Source: Variimorphobacter saccharofermentans
GTDB taxonomy: Bacteria; Bacillota; Clostridia; Lachnospirales; Lachnospiraceae
NCBI RefSeq assembly: GCF_014174405.1
Contig: NZ_JACEGA010000001.1
Location: 3,202,501 to 3,266,500, forward strand
Length of the DNA stretch: 64,000 nt
Reading direction: 5' to 3'
Positions 48,410-58,392 of this stretch are shown here, piece after piece. Each line of letters opens with the position of its first letter. Within the stretch, counting starts at the first letter, position 1. A program made the position numbers and the translations under genes. The notes below the pieces were generated by a model. It worked only from the letters and a program-made list of their open reading frames with translations. It was not told the origin of the DNA and searched no databases.

Positions 48410-48467
48410 GTCAGGACGATAAAAGTATTTTGTGATACTATTCACAAGATACTTTTATCATCCTGAC
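48410..48467. repeat. Hairpin 1 upstream of ppdK
   Basis: Arms of about 26 nt (GTCAGGACGATAAAAGTATT with its partner AATACTTTTATC-like arm ending CCTGAC) enclose a 6-nt loop. It pairs almost throughout. The core GATAAAAGTAT recurs in hairpin 2. Confidence 0.85.
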
Positions 48468-48471
48468 ATCA

Positions 48472-48570
48472 TTTGGGTGTCAAAAGTACTCCGCAAACAA
48501 AATGAAAAGTAGCCTTAAACTATAAAATATACCACTTCATTCTGTTTGCGTAATACTTTTATCACCCAAA
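48472..48570. repeat. Hairpin 2 upstream of ppdK
   Basis: Arms of about 39 nt beginning TTTGGGTG and ending CACCCAAA pair with a few mismatches around an AT-rich loop. The inner arm contains CGCAAACA/TGTTTGCG. It begins 4 nt after hairpin 1 and shares the GATAAAAGTAT core. The two fill most of 48352-48668. Either could end glyS transcription, shape the ppdK leader or be a mobile repeat pair. Confidence 0.8.
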
Positions 48571-48668
48571 GGATAAATGCTATATTCAAATTATAACTCT
48601 CTTATGACGTTTTTAGTCACCAAGAAGCATTATAGCATATAATATCAAAAGAAGAAAAGACTTTTTTT

Positions 48669-50057
48669 CTAAAATTTAAACTTATTCTCAAAATATGTCT
48701 TTAAATCTTCTATTTTAATTCTTTCCTGCTGCATAGTATCTCTATCGCGAACAGTAACTGCTCCATCGGTCTCTGATTCAAAGTCATAGGTTATGCAGAA
48801 TGGTGTTCCGATTTCATCCTGTCTGCGATAGCGTTTTCCAATATTTCCTCTGTCATCAAACTCACAATTATATGTCTTACATAACTCCATATAAATTTTC
48901 TCTGCAGGCTCTGACAGCTTCTTAGAAAGCGGAAGTACTCCAATCTTCACAGGAGCCAGTGCCGGATGGAAATGTAATACGGTACGAATATCGCCCTCTT
49001 CAATCTCTTCCTCATCGTAAGCAGCGCACAAGAATGCCAGTACAACACGGTCAGCACCTAGTGAAGGCTCTACTACATAAGGAATGTAGCGTAATTTCTT
49101 CTCATCATCATAATAGCTCATGTCTTCTTTTGATACATTTTGATGTTGTGTCAAGTCGTAATCAGTACGATCGGCAATACCCCAAAGCTCACCCCAGCCA
49201 AATGGGAATAAGAACTCTATATCCGTAGTAGCTTTACTATAGAAGGATAACTCCGCCGCATCATGATCTCTGACTCTAATCTCTTCATCTTTCATACCAA
49301 GGCTCTTCAGCCAGTCAATACAGAACTGTCTCCAATATGCAAACCATTCTAAATCCGTATCCGGTTCACAGAAAAACTCTAATTCCATCTGTTCAAATTC
49401 TCTGGTACGGAATGTAAAGTTACCTGGCGTAATCTCATTACGGAAGGACTTACCAATTTGACCAATGCCGAATGGAATCTTCTTACGAGAGGTTCTCTGC
49501 ACATTCTTAAAGTTAACGAAAATACCCTGTGCTGTTTCTGGTCTCAGATAAACTACATTCTTAGCATCTTCTGTAACTCCCTGGAAGGTTTTAAACATCA
49601 GGTTGAACTGACGAATATCGGTAAAATTGTGTTTACCACAAGTAGGACATACGATATTATGCTCCTCGATATATTTTTTCATATCCTCATTGGACCATGC
49701 ATCTACAGACCCCTCGATAATAATTCCCTTCTCCTGATTATAATCTTCAATTAGTTTATCAGCACGAAAACGCTCATGGCACTCTTTACAATCCATCAAA
49801 GGATCGGAAAAGCCTCCTAAGTGTCCGGATGCCACCCATGTCTGAGGATTCATTAAAATAGCACAATCAACACCAACATTATAAGGATTCTCTTGAATAA
49901 ACTTCTGCCACCATGCTTTTTTTACGTTGTTTTTCAGTTCAACACCGAGATTTCCGTAATCCCAAGTGTTAGCAAGTCCACCATAAATCTCTGAACCTGG
50001 ATACACAAATCCTCTTGCTTTTGCTAATGCCACAATTTTATCCATTGTCTTTTCCAT
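48669..50057 (-). CDS. glyS: Glycyl-tRNA synthetase, single-chain (class II)
   Basis: 462 residues of the alpha2-type enzyme. Class II motifs are visible: motif 1 region [20 protein letters not shown], motif 2 [20 protein letters not shown], motif 3 [17 protein letters not shown]. The zinc-binding cysteines lie in DCKECHERF and CPTCGKHN. The C-terminal anticodon-binding domain includes [10 protein letters not shown] and [20 protein letters not shown]. It charges tRNA-Gly. I choose ATG 50057, with GTGAGGATG upstream. The longer frame to 50093 begins inside the adjacent repeat element. That hairpin repeat ends 30 nt upstream of the start. Confidence 0.95.
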   Translation of the reverse strand: MEKTMDKIVALAKARGFVYPGSEIYGGLANTWDYGNLGVELKNNVKKAWWQKFIQENPYNVGVDCAILMNPQTWVASGHLGGFSDPLMDCKECHERFRADKLIEDYNQEKGIIIEGSVDAWSNEDMKKYIEEHNIVCPTCGKHNFTDIRQFNLMFKTFQGVTEDAKNVVYLRPETAQGIFVNFKNVQRTSRKKIPFGIGQIGKSFRNEITPGNFTFRTREFEQMELEFFCEPDTDLEWFAYWRQFCIDWLKSLGMKDEEIRVRDHDAAELSFYSKATTDIEFLFPFGWGELWGIADRTDYDLTQHQNVSKEDMSYYDDEKKLRYIPYVVEPSLGADRVVLAFLCAAYDEEEIEEGDIRTVLHFHPALAPVKIGVLPLSKKLSEPAEKIYMELCKTYNCEFDDRGNIGKRYRRQDEIGTPFCITYDFESETDGAVTVRDRDTMQQERIKIEDLKTYFENKFKF

Positions 50058-50087
50058 ATATTTCATCCTCACATTATATATTTTTTT

Positions 50088-50236
50088 AGGCAATTACGAA
50101 ACGTAATCATTGTGGCTATTGTGGATACAGTGGACGCATGTTCCGAAGCAAACCATAGCGGAAGGAGCGGGTTTGTGCAGGAATATATATCTGCCGTATG
50201 CACAATTAAGATATCTTCAGAGTTTCGCAATTACCT
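50088..50236 (+). repeat. Modular hairpin repeat, copy 2 (hairpin B only)
   Basis: Terminal inverted repeats AGGCAATTACGAAAC and GTTTCGCAATTACCT enclose the B hairpin (GTGGATACAGTGGACGCATG, a loop around CATAGCGGAAGGAGCGGG, and a partner arm). Hairpin A of the full-length copy is missing. The element starts 30 nt before the glyS start codon. Confidence 0.9.
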
Positions 50237-50276
50237 ATTTTATTTTTCAGAACCGATCAATACGATCAAGTTATTT

Positions 50277-50876
50277 TCAAGGTTTAAATACCACTACTGT
50301 AGTGCCTTCTGCTGCACTTTGAACTTTATTATCATCAACAAGCACTGCATTATCGGAGTAAAACATTACTTTACCATCAACGAAAATATCATATGGTTCA
50401 TTGATTACTAATACTTTATATTTTTCATTTTGTATTACCTTTTGGGTATCAGCAACTGAATCCTTCTTTACATTCTTTAAGGTTGCCGGCAGTTCCAAAG
50501 GAATCTCACTAACTCCTCCATTGAAATAAGCTGCTGTCACCTGATTAAACGCAGCATATTGATCCATTCCCGAATATGATAACAATAATATCGCTTTTCC
50601 ATCACGATTTGCTGACTGCATTAATGCTATATGATCACCGCCGGCTTTTTGGTTATATTCTTTAATCTTATTTGCGGCAAATTCCTCCATTTCGGAAATG
50701 TCATAATAGGATTTATCAAACTCCTCCACCATTGCAACATTTAACTCTCCGTTTGCTTTGGCAAGTAATGTATTCACTGATACATCATCCACTGTAATTA
50801 TGACTTCTTTTCTTGAACAACCAGCTGTTCCGATTATAATCATCAGCATAGTTAAGCAAAGAACTACTCTTTTCAT
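50277..50876 (-). CDS. Lipoprotein of unknown function
   Basis: 199 residues from ATG 50876, with GGAGG upstream. A lipoprotein signal (VVLCLTMLMIIIGTAGC) is followed by an extracytoplasmic domain of about 180 residues. Segments such as DISEMEEFAANKIKEYNQKA and EGTTVVVFKP at the C-terminus suggest a beta-alpha fold. The family was not recognised. It stands between recO and the repeat upstream of glyS and may be expressed with recO. Confidence 0.75.
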   Translation of the reverse strand: MKRVVLCLTMLMIIIGTAGCSRKEVIITVDDVSVNTLLAKANGELNVAMVEEFDKSYYDISEMEEFAANKIKEYNQKAGGDHIALMQSANRDGKAILLLSYSGMDQYAAFNQVTAAYFNGGVSEIPLELPATLKNVKKDSVADTQKVIQNEKYKVLVINEPYDIFVDGKVMFYSDNAVLVDDNKVQSAAEGTTVVVFKP

Positions 50877-51005
50877 AACAACCTCCATCTGCCTTCTTAC
50901 AGGCATTAAAATCTATAAAAGGACTCCTTGCATGAGTCCATACCATTTTAACCTTAAAGTTTGATAATTTCAACCAGTATTTTAAAAATGTTTGTATCAA
51001 GTGTT

Positions 51006-51764
51006 CTAAATATCCCGTATCATTTCCAAGGACTTAAACTCATGATCCACATAACGTTCCAAATATCGTTTCACACAACGATTTAGTTCCTGTAATACCT
51101 CTCCCGTTACCTTGAATGTATACAGCTTTTCAATCTCCTTCGAGATTATGTATTGCATTGTATAGAGAGTTGAGGTTCCAATTCGTATTGCACTCTTATC
51201 GTTTATTTTACACGCATCGCATAATATACCACCCTGTTCCGTGCTAAAATAATAAATATTCCGATTGTTTTCTGAGGTATATTTACCATTACACTTTACA
51301 CATTGGAAAACCTGAGGTGTTACACCACAGACCGATATTAGCTTCAACTCATATGTTACCCGAATTAAATTTACTTCAATCGTTTTCTTCGATAGAATCC
51401 TCATGGTTTGATACAGAAGCTTCAGAACTTCCTTTTCATCATTATTTTCCTTCGTTAAGTAATCTGCAAATTCACAAAAATAAAAGGCATAACAAAGACT
51501 GCTAAAATCTTCCCGAAGTTCTCCGAAATAATTGGATATCTCTGCGGATATAATGTTATAAGAGGATCTTCCCACATATAATGAAAACTCGCCAAACGAA
51601 AATGGTTGGCTACACGCCAATAAGGCGCTGTTTGGTTTACGAGCGCCTTTGGCAAATGCAGATATTTTTCCGTATTCCTTCGTTAATATGACCAGCCGCT
51701 TGTCATATTCACCAACCGGCATGGCCGATAAAACCATTCCCGTCACGGTAGTTGATACCGGCAA
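51006..51764 (-). CDS. recO: DNA repair protein RecO
   Basis: 252 residues from TTG 51764, with AAGGTGG 5 nt upstream. The longer frame to 51857 would extend past the conserved N-terminus. The N-terminal OB fold reads VTGMVLSAMPVGEYDKRLVI and LTKEYGKISAFAKGARKPNS, and a zinc-binding pair is present (FQCVKCNGKY, GILCDACKIN). RecO works with RecR in loading RecA on single-stranded DNA during gap repair. It lies between era and a small upstream gene, the usual firmicute neighbourhood. Confidence 0.9.
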   Translation of the reverse strand: MPVSTTVTGMVLSAMPVGEYDKRLVILTKEYGKISAFAKGARKPNSALLACSQPFSFGEFSLYVGRSSYNIISAEISNYFGELREDFSSLCYAFYFCEFADYLTKENNDEKEVLKLLYQTMRILSKKTIEVNLIRVTYELKLISVCGVTPQVFQCVKCNGKYTSENNRNIYYFSTEQGGILCDACKINDKSAIRIGTSTLYTMQYIISKEIEKLYTFKVTGEVLQELNRCVKRYLERYVDHEFKSLEMIRDI

Positions 51765-51924
51765 CCATTCCACCTTCTTTATCCCTATCCATGCTCCGTC
51801 CGGAAGTATCCACGGCTTGTATAATATCCTCCATGCTTTCTTCCTGTGTACATGCAATGTAATGTAAGTAATCGTCTATCTTTCCTGTTTTTACAAATGT
51901 TTTCCAATAATCATAATTCTTCAT
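51709..51924 (-). CDS. Small conserved-looking protein overlapping the recO start
   Basis: 71 residues starting MKNYDYWKTFVKTGKIDDYL and containing HYIACTQEESMEDI. ATG 51924 has GGGGGC upstream. The frame overlaps the start of recO by 56 nt. Small proteins with a DYLHY motif occur ahead of recO in related Clostridia, by my recollection. The function is unknown. The N-terminal half looks more protein-like than the tail, so a frameshift or programmed overlap is possible. Confidence 0.55.
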   Translation of the reverse strand: MKNYDYWKTFVKTGKIDDYLHYIACTQEESMEDIIQAVDTSGRSMDRDKEGGMVAGINYRDGNGFIGHAGW

Positions 51925-52108
51925 AAATGAGCCCCCTAACCATGATATCTTTTAAAAACAGATATGTTTGCCTTTTGTACTTTTCACATTTTCTGTTATA
52001 TCATTAGGTTTCCCTTTTTTAGTGAAAATAAACTGGTTAGAATATCCCATTTAAAATTGTTAAATTTTGCTTGACAAATACATAAGTTATTTATTGATAC
52101 CGTTTTTA

Positions 52109-53038
52109 TTACTCATCCCGCCGATAGCCGTAGTTTTTTATCAAGAAATCACTATCACGCCAGTCTTTCTTAACCTTAACCCATAGCTGCAGGTTTACTT
52201 TACAGTCAAGTAAATTCTCGATTTCTTGTCTCGCCTGAGTACCAATTTTCTTTAACATGCTTCCGCCCTTTCCGATAATGATTCCCTTATGAGAATCACG
52301 TTCGCAAACTATAGTAGCATCAATATCAATCATTCCTCCGGATTCATAATCATTTCTTGGATTTTCCGGCCGCTCCTTCATTCGCTCAATACCCACCGCA
52401 ATCCCGTGGGGGATTTCATCATCCAGAAGTCGCAATGCCTTCTCTCGGATCAGTTCGGCCACAATCTGACGCTCTGGCTGATCTGTAATCGTATCTTCAT
52501 CATAATATTGAGGACCTTCCGGCAAATTTTGAAATAATACATCCAGCAGAACTTTGGTATTCTCTCCTTTCAGGGCGGATACCGGAATGATCTCTTTAAA
52601 ATTGCAGATATCCTTGTAGGTCGCAATAATAGCGAGGATTTCTTCCTTCTTCACAGTGTCAATTTTATTAATTACTAAGAAGATCGGAGTTTTCACCTTT
52701 TTCAGCTGCTCTGCTATATATTGCTCTCCTGCTCCGATATAGGTAGTCGGTTCCACCAGCCAGAGAACCAAATCAACCTCGTTCATGGTCCTCTCGGCAA
52801 CATTCACCATAAACTCCCCTAGCTTATTCTTAGCCTTGTGTATTCCAGGTGTATCTAAGAAGATAATCTGACCGCGGTCCTCTGTATAAACCGTCTGTAT
52901 TCGGTTTCTTGTTGTCTGAGGCTTCTCCGAGGTAATTGCAATCTTCTGCCCTATCAGTTGATTCATCAGAGTTGACTTTCCCACATTCGGTCTCCCGATT
53001 AATGTTACAAACCCTGATTTATACTTTGTATTCTTCAT
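52109..53038 (-). CDS. era: GTPase Era
   Basis: 309 residues. G1 GRPNVGKSTLMNQLIG, G3 DTPGIHKAKNKLGEF, G4 NKIDTV and G5 VSALKGENT are in place, followed by the C-terminal KH domain (SHKGIIIGKGGSMLKKIGTQ). Era binds 16S rRNA and assists small-subunit assembly. Essential in most bacteria. It precedes recO on the same strand, 35 nt after the protease gene. Confidence 0.97.
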   Translation of the reverse strand: MKNTKYKSGFVTLIGRPNVGKSTLMNQLIGQKIAITSEKPQTTRNRIQTVYTEDRGQIIFLDTPGIHKAKNKLGEFMVNVAERTMNEVDLVLWLVEPTTYIGAGEQYIAEQLKKVKTPIFLVINKIDTVKKEEILAIIATYKDICNFKEIIPVSALKGENTKVLLDVLFQNLPEGPQYYDEDTITDQPERQIVAELIREKALRLLDDEIPHGIAVGIERMKERPENPRNDYESGGMIDIDATIVCERDSHKGIIIGKGGSMLKKIGTQARQEIENLLDCKVNLQLWVKVKKDWRDSDFLIKNYGYRRDE

Positions 53039-53072
53039 CCTTCCTCCAATATCTTTCTGCTTTCTTGTGAAA

Positions 53073-56018
53073 TCAGCTCTTCATTAAGTATTTAACTTCC
53101 TTGAACAAATCTTTATTATCGTTTACTTTACCTTCATTACCTATTACACAGATATGACCAGCATCCAGAACTGCTTGAACAATCTTATACAGAGCCTGAA
53201 TGTCTGAGACGGTAACATTCAATACCTCATCCCGTTCCTTCTGTAAATCTGCTTCCGTCAGCCCTGCAAGATACATACTCAGGGACCGTTTGCCCTTCGC
53301 CTGCGGGGTAAGCGGTGTATCCAGTGTACTAAAGGTTCCGATGATATACTTGGTAATATCCCTCTCATCCGCATAGAAATTCTTTACATACTCCGGAATT
53401 CTCTTATAGATATCATTGGTCTCTGCTAAATTCGGGTCACGATAGGAAGTAAAAAATGCATCTCCATCCACGCCTGAGAAACCGCACATACATCCGTAGG
53501 CACCACCCTTTACTCTTACATTAATCCAGAGATAATCATAGCTTAGTATGGTTTTTAACACCTTAAGGGCCCCGGTGTACTCAAAACCTGCTTTCAGGAA
53601 GTTACCCGTTCTGGCAACATATTGTACCTGCATTGCCGACTTAAAGCCTTCATTAAGACAAACAGGTTTTAAGGATGAAGTATCATAAGCGGCAAATAGC
53701 TTTTCATCCACATGAGGAATCAGAGTATCTGTAAAATCAGGCAGCTTCTCTTCAAAGCGTTGATATCCCTCTGCGTCTGAAGTTATACTGATTAACAGGT
53801 TCTTCCTGGTAAAGATCATTTGCAGCAACTGCTTCATTTTTTCAATTGCTTCCTCTGCCCTAGTTTGGAAGTTCTCTGTCAAATCCTCAATGAATTTATA
53901 AAATGCAATACCTGTTGTTACTTCTTTAAAAAGACCATGTACGGAATAATAGGACATGGCACGGTCCACTGCAACTGAATGGCCGGAAGAATTAAAATGC
54001 ATCTGCAATTTAGACTTCATTTCATCGACAATTTCCTTCAGTCGTTTTTTATCATCTAATTTAGTGCGATGAATCATTTCCTGAAGCAGACGGAACGCTT
54101 CCTGCATTTTATCATACAGAACCTTCGTTGAAAACTCAAAAACCGGATAGTAAGTATCCGTGTTACCTTTTATAGAAAAGCTTCGTACATTTGCAGATAT
54201 TCCACCGGTATGAATATTCACCTCATTTGACAACTCTAAATACGAGTAATTCTGAGTATCGGAATATCCTAACACAAAGGACAATAATGATGCGTAGGGC
54301 AACAACTCCTTAGGGATATCATCTACACGAAACAACAGTCTTAAATATGCTATTTTATTAGTGTATATGTCATGATGAATAACCTTAATTCCATTCACAT
54401 CATGCTCTGTGTTGTACAAAGGCTCCACTTCACGCCGAATATCCTCACGGGTTAACAACGGGATTTTCTCCAACTCCTCCTTTGTAGAAGGTGTTTCCTG
54501 ATACTCAGCCAATTGAATTGTGTCGTTTACTAATCTGCGGATTTCTTCCTTTGAAAGGGTTGCTTTATAAGCAGCTAATTTTGCTTTCAGCTCTTCCTCT
54601 TTCTGGGCAAGGAGACCCTTCTTAGGTTTTAAAATCACTACGGAGTTATGGGTATTCTCCAACAGATATTCTTTAATAAGCTTTTCATAATAGCCTGTTC
54701 CGATTTTCTCTTTCAGGAAGGCATATCCTGTTGTATCCTTCAGGTGAAGGAAGGGTTTCTTATCATCATAGAGCCAGCTGCTCATGGCACGAAGTCCATA
54801 CATAAGTCCCTTCGGGAATTGACCATAATCGGCTTCACGATACTTAAACTCATAGAAGTTAATGGCTGCCTGTAAAGACTTCTCATCCAAGCCCTTTGTA
54901 CCAAGCTCCTCCAGAACCCTCCGAATAACGGAAATAAACTGCTCCTTCTTGCTTTCCTCTGAATTCTTCGCAATAATCGTAAAAGTAGGTTGTAATATCT
55001 CATCCTCATAGCTTCCGAGAATATCCTTGCCTATCCCTTCATCCAATAAAGCCTGTTTAATCGGGGCTCCGGGGGCCTGAAGCAAAACATAGTCAAGTAT
55101 TTGAAAGGCAAGCCCTAGCTCTTTATCCAGCGTTGTTCCGATTACCGTATTCAGACTTAGGTAGGTATTCTCCTTGGTATCCTCATCTTCACTGAGAGAA
55201 TAATAAGCTTCTATTTCCTTTGTTACGTCAAAGCCCTTCTGCATTTGTACTTCAGAAGGTACCTCCAAACGGTCATATTGATTCAGGTATTCTTTATCCA
55301 GCCAATTCAGCCTCTCTTCAAAATCCATATCTCCATATAGATAAATGTAGCTGTTGGATGGATGATAGTAGGTCTTATGGAAATCAATAAATTCTTCATA
55401 AGACAACTCAGGAATAAACTCCGGATCTCCGCCTGACTCTACTCCATATGCAGTGTCCGGGAACAATGAATTCTGAATTAACCGGAATAGCTGGGATTCT
55501 GGAGATGAAAATGCTCCCTTCATCTCATTATAAACGACTCCGTTATACTTTAATTCTGCATCCTCGCTCTCTAAATCATAATGCCAGCCTTCCTGAAGAA
55601 ATATTTCCTTACGATCATAAATATTGGGATAAAGCACTGCATCCATATAAACATGCATCAGATTTTTGAAGTCCTGATCATTCATGCTAGCGATCGGATA
55701 TACTGTCTTATCCGGATATGTCATTGCATTAAGGAATGTATTTAAAGAACCCTTTGCCAATTCAACAAAGGGATCCTTAGCAGGGAAATTCTTCGATCCA
55801 CACAACACGGAATGCTCAATAATGTGAGCAACACCAGTGCTGTTGGCCGGTGGTGTACGAAATCCTATGGAAAATACTTTATTTTTATCATCATTCGCAA
55901 TAAGAGCTACCCTGGCACCGGTCTTTTTATGAACCAGCAGGGTTCCTATTCCATTTAAATCCTCCAGTTTTTCCTCAAATATGAATTCATATGAGGATGG
56001 AATTTTCTTATTCATCAT
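53073..56018 (-). CDS. M16C-family metalloprotease (presequence-protease-like)
   Basis: 981 residues. The inverted zinc motif HxxEH is in GVAHIIEHSVLCGSKNF, with the distal glutamate in YNEMKGAFSSPES. The full set of four M16 half-domains and the connecting hairpin fit the family of falcilysin/PreP-like proteases, which cleave short peptides inside a closed chamber. No signal peptide. The role in bacteria is not well defined, probably peptide recycling. GGAGG precedes the start. Confidence 0.92.
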   Translation of the reverse strand: MMNKKIPSSYEFIFEEKLEDLNGIGTLLVHKKTGARVALIANDDKNKVFSIGFRTPPANSTGVAHIIEHSVLCGSKNFPAKDPFVELAKGSLNTFLNAMTYPDKTVYPIASMNDQDFKNLMHVYMDAVLYPNIYDRKEIFLQEGWHYDLESEDAELKYNGVVYNEMKGAFSSPESQLFRLIQNSLFPDTAYGVESGGDPEFIPELSYEEFIDFHKTYYHPSNSYIYLYGDMDFEERLNWLDKEYLNQYDRLEVPSEVQMQKGFDVTKEIEAYYSLSEDEDTKENTYLSLNTVIGTTLDKELGLAFQILDYVLLQAPGAPIKQALLDEGIGKDILGSYEDEILQPTFTIIAKNSEESKKEQFISVIRRVLEELGTKGLDEKSLQAAINFYEFKYREADYGQFPKGLMYGLRAMSSWLYDDKKPFLHLKDTTGYAFLKEKIGTGYYEKLIKEYLLENTHNSVVILKPKKGLLAQKEEELKAKLAAYKATLSKEEIRRLVNDTIQLAEYQETPSTKEELEKIPLLTREDIRREVEPLYNTEHDVNGIKVIHHDIYTNKIAYLRLLFRVDDIPKELLPYASLLSFVLGYSDTQNYSYLELSNEVNIHTGGISANVRSFSIKGNTDTYYPVFEFSTKVLYDKMQEAFRLLQEMIHRTKLDDKKRLKEIVDEMKSKLQMHFNSSGHSVAVDRAMSYYSVHGLFKEVTTGIAFYKFIEDLTENFQTRAEEAIEKMKQLLQMIFTRKNLLISITSDAEGYQRFEEKLPDFTDTLIPHVDEKLFAAYDTSSLKPVCLNEGFKSAMQVQYVARTGNFLKAGFEYTGALKVLKTILSYDYLWINVRVKGGAYGCMCGFSGVDGDAFFTSYRDPNLAETNDIYKRIPEYVKNFYADERDITKYIIGTFSTLDTPLTPQAKGKRSLSMYLAGLTEADLQKERDEVLNVTVSDIQALYKIVQAVLDAGHICVIGNEGKVNDNKDLFKEVKYLMKS

Positions 56019-56388
56019 ATTTGCCTCCGTCCTATCAGTCTATTATTCATAACTTAGTAATCTGTAGTGATACCTATTATTAAGTATGGTAATTTATAGT
56101 ATGTGCTTATTCATAATAACATAAAATAATGGATTTGTCATTTTAATCATTCGCCACTTTTATCCATATTTATATATGTATTCCGTTGATAATTACAGAT
56201 ATTCCGCTTTAAAATTTTCCATAATATTACATTCATCCTTTGGTAAAAATGACGAATTATATATTCAATATGCTAAAATTATTACAAAATGTAACAAAAC
56301 TTGTTTGACAATTACCTTCATTTATGTTAAATTTAGTCTATCATTACTAATAGTGGTAATGTAATTAATTATGTTTTAGGAGGCTTTT
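56019..56388 (+). promoter_or_regulatory. Upstream region of the cold-shock gene with promoter
   Basis: TTGACA (56305-56310) and TAAATT (56328-56333) are 17 nt apart, placing the start near 56340 and leaving a leader of about 50 nt. An inverted repeat ATTACTAATAGTGGTAAT sits in the leader (56343-56360). The rest of the stretch, including the upstream region of the M16C gene, has no supported gene. Confidence 0.65.
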
Positions 56389-56589
56389 ATGAAGACGGGT
56401 ACAGTTAAGTGGTTCAATGCTAAGAAGGGTTTTGGTTTTATTTCTGATGAAGAAGGAAATGATGTATTCGTACATTTCTCAGCACTTTTAATGGATGGAT
56501 TTAAAGTGCTTGAAGAAGGCGAAAAGGTTGAATTCGAAGTTGTTGAGGGTGAAAAAGGTCCTCAGGCAGCAAATGTAACCAAGTTATAA
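56389..56589 (+). CDS. Cold-shock protein (CspA family)
   Basis: 66 residues, a single cold-shock domain. RNA-binding motifs KGFGFI and VFVHF are present, preceded by [11 protein letters not shown] and followed by the acidic loop and QAANVTKL. It is a small single-stranded nucleic-acid chaperone. AGGAGG precedes the start. Confidence 0.97.
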   Translation: MKTGTVKWFNAKKGFGFISDEEGNDVFVHFSALLMDGFKVLEEGEKVEFEVVEGEKGPQAANVTKL

Positions 56590-56737
56590 TCACAGCAAAT
56601 AAAAGTAATTTTTATATATATGTGAATATCTTGTACAGTCACCATATTTAAAAGTTATGCGTGGAAGATTGTAACCTACAGTATACATAACAACTTTTGC
56701 AGAATAGAACAATTCTTTTTAATATTGTACAACAAAA

Positions 56738-56802
56738 GAAATAACACTGGGTTTGGTAGCCTGTTCGAATATACTCGATTGGCTGAACCACAGTGTTATT
56801 TC
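56738..56802. terminator. Bidirectional terminator between csp and purH
   Basis: GAAATAACACTG and CAGTGTTATTTC are perfect partners. An inner GGTAGCC/GGCTGAACC pairing extends the stem. It can serve both converging genes. Confidence 0.8.
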
Positions 56803-56819
56803 TATTTATATTACCCTAT

Positions 56820-58373
56820 TTAGTGTTTAAAATGACGCATACCGGTAAAGATCATTGCTATTCCATATTCATTACACTTTTTAATTGAATCTTCATCCCG
56901 GTTAGCACCACCCGGCTGAATAATTGCCGTAATACCAGCCTTATGAGCTGCTTCTACACAGTCATCAAAGGGGAAGAATGCATCGGATGCCAGTACTGCG
57001 CCCCGGGTTACTCCTTCACCAATAAGCTCGTTGGCATGTTCGACGGATTGCTGTGTCGCCCAGATACGATTTACCTGTCCCGGTCCGATACCTAAAGTCT
57101 GCTTGTCCTTGGCAATCGCAATACCATTGGACTTTACAAACTTTACAACTCTCCATGCAAATTTTAGATCTTCCATTTCTTTTGCCGATGGGGCACGATC
57201 TGTTACCACTATTAACTCCTCTTCATTGTAAAGCTTGCTGTCGATGGTCTGAACGATTAATCCACCATTTACCTTCTTCAAATCATAAGCATCTTCCTGC
57301 TGAGGAACCTCGATATCCTTCAGCTGTAAAAGTCTGATATTCTTCTTAACGGTCAATACCTCCAAAGCGGCCTTCTCGTAGGAAGGAGCTACTACTACTT
57401 CAAGAAAGATGTTCTTCATTTCCTCTGCCATAGCAAGGGTAACCTCACGATTAATTACTACGATTCCGCCGAAGATAGAGGTTTTATCCGCTTCAAAGGC
57501 TTTCTTCCATGCGTCATAGATATTGTCAGCACTTCCGACACCACAAGGATTACCATGCTTGCAGGCAACAACGGTCGGTTCTGTAAATTCTTTCAGCAAT
57601 TCAAGAGCACCATTGGTATCATTAATATTATTAAAGGATAATTCCTTTCCGTGTAGCTGAACCGCATCAGTGATGGAACCCTTCTTATTACCAATCTCCC
57701 TATAAAATGCAGCTGCCTGGTGGGGGTTCTCACCATATCTCATATCCTGAACCTTTTCAAAGGTCATTGTTAAGGTCTCAGGCAGTTCCTTATCATTTCT
57801 TTCTCTCTTTAAATAATCTGCGATCATGGTATCATAGGAGGAAGTATGCATAAATACCTTCTGCATTAGGTAAAACTTGGTATCAAGCGAAACCTCTTTG
57901 TTCTCCTTTAACTCCGTTAAAACTTTTTCATAATCTCTAGGATCCACAACCACAGCAACATCCTGATAGTTCTTTGCTGCAGAACGAAGCATAGTAGGCC
58001 CGCCAATGTCTATATTCTCTACTGCTTCGGCACGAGTTACATTCTCTTTTAGTATAGTAGCTTTAAACGGATACAGATTTACAACCACCATATCGATTGT
58101 TTCAATTCCTAAGTCCGCAATCTGTTTCATATGGGAAGGATTACTTCTCATTGCCAGCAAGCCTGCGTGGACAGTGGGGTGGAGTGTCTTCACTCTTCCA
58201 TCCAGGCATTCCGGAAATCCGGTTAACTCCGAAATCTCAATTGCAGGAATACCCGCTTCCTTAAGCTTGCCATAGGTTCCTCCTGTGGATATAATTTCAA
58301 TTCCAAGGGATACTAGCTCTTTTGCAAACTCTACTATTCCAGTTTTGTCCGATACGCTGATTAATGCTCTCAT
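56820..58373 (-). CDS. purH: Bifunctional AICAR transformylase/IMP cyclohydrolase
   Basis: 517 residues. The N-terminal MGS-like cyclohydrolase domain ([35 protein letters not shown]) is followed by the transformylase domain with the catalytic lysine/histidine segment [17 protein letters not shown] and [26 protein letters not shown] at the C-terminus. It catalyses the last two steps of IMP synthesis. No other purine genes are adjacent. AAAGGAGAT precedes ATG 58373, and a hairpin repeat ends 31 nt upstream. Confidence 0.97.
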   Translation of the reverse strand: MRALISVSDKTGIVEFAKELVSLGIEIISTGGTYGKLKEAGIPAIEISELTGFPECLDGRVKTLHPTVHAGLLAMRSNPSHMKQIADLGIETIDMVVVNLYPFKATILKENVTRAEAVENIDIGGPTMLRSAAKNYQDVAVVVDPRDYEKVLTELKENKEVSLDTKFYLMQKVFMHTSSYDTMIADYLKRERNDKELPETLTMTFEKVQDMRYGENPHQAAAFYREIGNKKGSITDAVQLHGKELSFNNINDTNGALELLKEFTEPTVVACKHGNPCGVGSADNIYDAWKKAFEADKTSIFGGIVVINREVTLAMAEEMKNIFLEVVVAPSYEKAALEVLTVKKNIRLLQLKDIEVPQQEDAYDLKKVNGGLIVQTIDSKLYNEEELIVVTDRAPSAKEMEDLKFAWRVVKFVKSNGIAIAKDKQTLGIGPGQVNRIWATQQSVEHANELIGEGVTRGAVLASDAFFPFDDCVEAAHKAGITAIIQPGGANRDEDSIKKCNEYGIAMIFTGMRHFKH

Positions 58374-58392
58374 GACTTATCTCCTTTTTCTC

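Noticed and set aside
48410..48570. CRISPR-like or tandem repeat array
   Set aside because: These are two inverted repeats with long arms, not regularly spaced direct repeats. No CRISPR array was found anywhere in the window.
50058..50093. glyS start at 50093
   Set aside because: That extension begins inside the hairpin repeat and has no ribosome binding site, while 50057 has one.
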